Shown: one piece after another, positions 5,382 to 7,179 of the stretch
How the letters are laid out: every line of letters begins with the position of its first letter
How positions within the stretch are numbered: the stretch's first letter is position 1
Assembly: GCA_020434085.1 (NCBI GenBank)
Contig: JAGRBM010000195.1
Span: forward strand, 1 to 7,179
Reading direction: 5' to 3'
DNA from: Chrysiogenia bacterium
Lineage (GTDB): Bacteria; JAGRBM01
DNA: 7,179 bases
Position numbers and translations under genes: made by a program
Notes under the pieces: generated by a model
Database searches by the model: none
Told to the model about the DNA's origin: nothing
Seen by the model: the letters and a program-made list of their open reading frames with translations, nothing else

Positions 5382-6029
5382 ATGAGCGCGAAAGCTGCAG
5401 CAAAACCGGCGGCAAAAGGCCCCGAGCCGCCCCGCCGCGCCCCCACGCAGGAGCGCGCCCGCAAGAAAGTAGATGCGATCCTCGCTGCCTGCGGCCGGGT
5501 GCTCGCCGCCGAGGGTTACGAGGGCGCGACCACCAGCGCCATCGCCAAAGCAGCCGGCGTGCCGGTGGGGACGCTCTATGAATACTTTCCCAACCGCGAG
5601 GCGATCTTCTCGGCCTTTCTCGAAAACACCGTCGAGCAGGTCATCGAAGCCGTCGCCCGCGTCTCCCCCGCGCAGATGGGCAAGTCGCCCTCCGAGGCCG
5701 TGGGCAACCTCATCGCCGTGGCGGTCCACGCAGTCTCGCGCTACCGCGGTGAAATGCGCGCGCTCCTCTCGCGCATTCCCGGCGCGCTGGAACTGCCCGC
5801 CCTGCAGCAACTCCAGGGCGGCATCGCCGAGATCGCCCGCGCGCTCTCCTGGCTCGATCCAGAGACCGCCGAATCGAAGGACTTCGAGCGCAAGCTCTAC
5901 ATCCTCACCAACACGATCTTCGGCTTCTTCATCCGCCTGGCCACCGGGCCCGAGCCGCCGATGAAACCGGGCGAGATCACCCGCGAGCTGACCAGCCTGG
6001 TGCTGCGGTATCTGGAGGTGGAGGAGTAG
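5382..6029 (+). CDS. TetR/AcrR-family transcriptional regulator (TetR2)
   Basis: 215 residues from the ATG at 5382, which has GGAAGG (5371-5376) 5 nt before it. An upstream in-frame TTG at 5346 would add 12 residues but has no ribosome site and would fall next to the operator. The N-terminal 25 residues are a flexible A/K/P-rich tail (SAKAAAKPAAKGPEPPRRAP). The DNA-binding helix-turn-helix follows at about 49-70 (ATTSAIAKAAGVPVGTLYEYFPNREAI), a textbook TetR motif. The C-terminal helical domain begins near 80. It is divergent from the Coq4 gene across a clean palindrome, so autorepression together with control of coq4 is the natural reading (inference). The effector is unknown. It shows no close resemblance to TetR1 outside the HTH. 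Confidence 0.93.
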   Translation: MSAKAAAKPAAKGPEPPRRAPTQERARKKVDAILAACGRVLAAEGYEGATTSAIAKAAGVPVGTLYEYFPNREAIFSAFLENTVEQVIEAVARVSPAQMGKSPSEAVGNLIAVAVHAVSRYRGEMRALLSRIPGALELPALQQLQGGIAEIARALSWLDPETAESKDFERKLYILTNTIFGFFIRLATGPEPPMKPGEITRELTSLVLRYLEVEE

Positions 6030-6050
6030 CGGGCCGCCGCACCACCCCGT

Positions 6051-6182
6051 CCCGTTCGTCCTGAGTCGCTTCGCGCAGCGAAGCGTATCGAAGGGCAGGA
6101 GGGCCGCGCCGTTTCGAGAAAAGCATGTGGCCCGTTTGCCCTTCGATACGCGACCCTTCGGGCCGCACTCAGGACGAACGGG
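6051..6182. repeat. Large mosaic inverted repeat (REP-like) between tetR2 and the SRPBCC gene
   Basis: The outer arms cccgttcgtcctgagt (6051-6066) and actcaggacgaacggg (6167-6182) pair perfectly over 16 bp. The inner arms gcgtatcgaagggca (6083-6097) and tgcccttcgatacgc (6137-6151) pair perfectly over 15 bp. Between the paired blocks the two sides differ, but each carries its own hairpin. On the left this is cgcttcgc-gca-gcgaagcg (6067-6085), with an 8-bp stem. On the right it is a short one around cccttcggg (6154-6162). The two sides are therefore two oppositely oriented copies of a repeat unit with a swapped middle block and about 40 bp between them. It fills most of the 223-bp gap 6030-6252. 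The remaining 70 bp before the SRPBCC gene show no recognisable promoter. Confidence 0.82.
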
Positions 6183-6252
6183 AAGCGTGACAGCGCAGCA
6201 CGCACCCATTACCCTCAAAGGGGCATCCCAGTTACCGGGCAGGGAAGGCGCC

Positions 6253-6699
6253 ATGGCCAGTCCGCGCTTTGTCTACATCGATTACACCAACGAAGTGGCG
6301 GCCACGCCGGGGCAGGCCTTTGCGTTTCTCGAAGACATCGCGCGCTGGCCGCAGTGGATCCGCCGCATCCCGAAGGCCCGCGACGTCGATTCGGGCGAGT
6401 GGCAGGTTGGCCACGCCATCGAATTCAGACCCGACTTCGCGCCCGCGCCGCTGAAGATGCACGTCTTTCACTACGAAAAAGATCGCGTGCTGGGCTGGGG
6501 CCTGGGGCGCCCGGGAAGCCTGCGCGGCTCCATCGAACACCGCTTCGACTTCGAGCCCGCCGGCGAAACCCGCTGCCGCATCCGCCACCGCGAAATCGCA
6601 GAGGGCCCGCTGGCGCTTCTCACCTGGCCCATGCAGCCGCTCGTCCACAAGTTCAACCGCGACTGGGCCGACGACTTCGTGCGGGCATTCGGGGGGTAG
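6253..6699 (+). CDS. SRPBCC/START-like fold protein (polyketide cyclase-like)
   Basis: 148 residues, the usual length for a single-domain SRPBCC (Bet v1/START-like) protein with a deep hydrophobic pocket. It opens with FVYIDYTNEVAATPGQAFAFLEDIARWPQWIRRI (about 6-39), the classic first strand and helix pair of the family: 'V-A-P...aFafl-D...WpqWi'. Later strands are recognisable at GHAIEFRP (53-60), LKMHVFHYEKDRVLGW (67-82), SIEHRFDFEP (93-102) and TRCRIRHREIAEG (106-118). A long C-terminal helix follows (PLVHKFNRDWADDFVRAF). No catalytic residues can be assigned, and lipid, quinone or polyketide binding are all possible. The start ATG 6253 has AGGGAAGG 4 nt before it. The upstream in-frame extension would be a translation of the repeat and is rejected. 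The next gene begins 3 bp after its stop, so they form an operon. Confidence 0.82.
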   Translation: MASPRFVYIDYTNEVAATPGQAFAFLEDIARWPQWIRRIPKARDVDSGEWQVGHAIEFRPDFAPAPLKMHVFHYEKDRVLGWGLGRPGSLRGSIEHRFDFEPAGETRCRIRHREIAEGPLALLTWPMQPLVHKFNRDWADDFVRAFGG

Positions 6700-6702
6700 G
6701 TC

Positions 6703-7110
6703 GTGGGGTATCGGTATCAGGATCTGAAACCGGGGGATGCGTACTACGAAGCGTGGCGCACTCTCCGGCAGCGAACGGCTGTGGCAACTGTTGGCGCAAG
6801 CCTGATGCTGCTGTTTGGCCTTGTCAGTTACTTCCTAGATGGGAAGACGTCTGGCTATGCACTCACGATCCTCTTGGCGTCAAGCATTGCAGGGCTACCG
6901 GCAATTGTTCTGGCGACTTACGGGGTTTTCTCTCAATACAAATGGGTCTGTCCGAAGTGTGGAAGGAAGTATTTTCAAATACCAATAAAGCTTGGTTTGG
7001 CTAAAGCGAAGCTAGATACGGAAAACTGCCTTCACTGCGGCCTTCCCAAATACGCACCCGACGACCCCGATAAGGAAACCAACCATGAGCCTCAAAACCA
7101 GACTCTGTGA
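6703..7110 (+). CDS. Hypothetical membrane protein with C-terminal zinc ribbon
   Basis: 135 residues from a GTG start 3 bp after the SRPBCC stop. Two predicted membrane helices lie at about 26-45 (AVATVGASLMLLFGLVSYFL) and 52-76 (YALTILLASSIAGLPAIVLATYGVF). A short cytoplasmic-looking zinc ribbon follows, with cysteines in CPKC (83-86) and CLHC (109-112), then a polar tail. Codon use is visibly less G/C-rich at third positions than in all neighbours (ATA, CTA, AAA and AAT codons in the 6960-7110 stretch), suggesting recent acquisition or weak selection. I do not recognise a family, and its function is unknown. The end overlaps the start of the next gene by 26 bp, which supports co-transcription. 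The GTG has only a G-rich stretch ahead of it as a ribosome site, so the start is the least certain part. Confidence 0.7.
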   Translation: MGYRYQDLKPGDAYYEAWRTLRQRTAVATVGASLMLLFGLVSYFLDGKTSGYALTILLASSIAGLPAIVLATYGVFSQYKWVCPKCGRKYFQIPIKLGLAKAKLDTENCLHCGLPKYAPDDPDKETNHEPQNQTL

Positions 7111-7179
7111 AACTCTCGGTATCGAGCACCCGATCATCCTGGGCGGGATGATGGGGGTGAGTGATGGGGCGCTTAGCGC
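7085..7179 (+). CDS. Nitronate monooxygenase / FabK-like flavoprotein, N-terminal 32 residues (cut by window end)
   Basis: From the ATG at 7085 the frame reads MSLKTRLCETLGIEHP followed by IILGGMMGVSDGALSA, then leaves the window. The pattern 'T-x-L-C-x-L-x-G-I-E-x-P-I-I-x-G-G-M' is the hallmark N-terminus of the nitronate monooxygenase / 2-nitropropane dioxygenase family, FMN-dependent TIM barrels that include enoyl-ACP reductase FabK. The gene is reached through AAGGAA (7072-7077), 7 nt before the ATG. It overlaps the last codons of the zinc-ribbon gene in another frame. Only the first strand and loop are visible, so the catalytic histidine and FMN phosphate loop cannot be checked. Confidence 0.78.
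   Translation, partial: MSLKTRLCETLGIEHPIILGGMMGVSDGALS

Noticed and set aside
5305-5415. Upstream extension of Coq4 and the TTG (5346) start of TetR2
   Set aside because: The Coq4 extension would run across the operator. The TTG would place the TetR2 start at the edge of the operator, in front of the likely promoter. Both genes have well-spaced ribosome sites at the internal ATG starts (5304 and 5382).
6051-6182. Possible insertion sequence or MITE with target duplication
   Set aside because: No transposase frame and no flanking direct repeat could be seen. The nested hairpins and swapped middle blocks fit a REP-like repeat better.
6127-6252. 42-residue N-terminal extension of the SRPBCC protein
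   Set aside because: It is a translation of the right arm of the inverted repeat, and the family fold starts right after the ATG at 6253, which has a ribosome site.

Overview
The window comes from a high-GC Gram-negative-type bacterium. Codon third positions are strongly G/C, genes are tightly packed, and many products are membrane or lipid related. A Coq4-family gene points to a ubiquinone-using, aerobic lineage such as a proteobacterium. The two intergenic mosaic inverted repeats, with their CTGAG...CGAAG core, are of a kind scattered between genes in many environmental high-GC genomes. I cannot assign a genus.

Layout. (1) Positions 2-1033 (+) hold the 3' part of a secreted or surface right-handed beta-helix protein, closed by a strong rho-independent terminator (1061-1090). 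(2) Positions 1109-1657 (-) encode a membrane-tethered TlpA-like thioredoxin. (3) A gap at 1658-1809 holds an imperfect inverted repeat. (4) Positions 1810-2586 (-) encode a classical short-chain dehydrogenase. It is divergent from a TetR regulator (2876-3598, +), and a 277-289 bp control region with a striking double palindrome separates them. (5) The TetR stop codon overlaps the start of a membrane di-iron fatty-acid desaturase / CrtR-like hydroxylase (3598-4545, +). (6) Coq4 (4546-5304, -) converges on the desaturase with no bases between the two stop codons. (7) coq4 is divergent from a second TetR gene (5382-6029, +), with a textbook 10-3-10 palindromic operator between them. (8) A large mosaic inverted repeat (6051-6182) precedes an apparent operon: an SRPBCC-fold protein (6253-6699), a two-helix membrane zinc-ribbon protein of different base composition (6703-7110), and the first 32 codons of a nitronate monooxygenase / FabK-like flavoprotein (7085 to the window end).

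How it may work together (inference). The central 1.8-6.0 kb block looks like two back-to-back TetR-controlled units. The first is SDR <-> TetR1-desaturase and the second is Coq4 <-> TetR2; they meet tail to tail. All effector genes act on hydrophobic substrates: an acyl or isoprenoid membrane desaturase/hydroxylase, a quinone-pathway protein and a dehydrogenase. A lipid- or quinone-responsive regulon is therefore plausible. The genes after 6.2 kb (lipid-binding-fold protein and flavin oxidoreductase) fit the same theme but are not demonstrably linked. I found no CRISPR array, tRNA, rRNA, transposase or phage gene.
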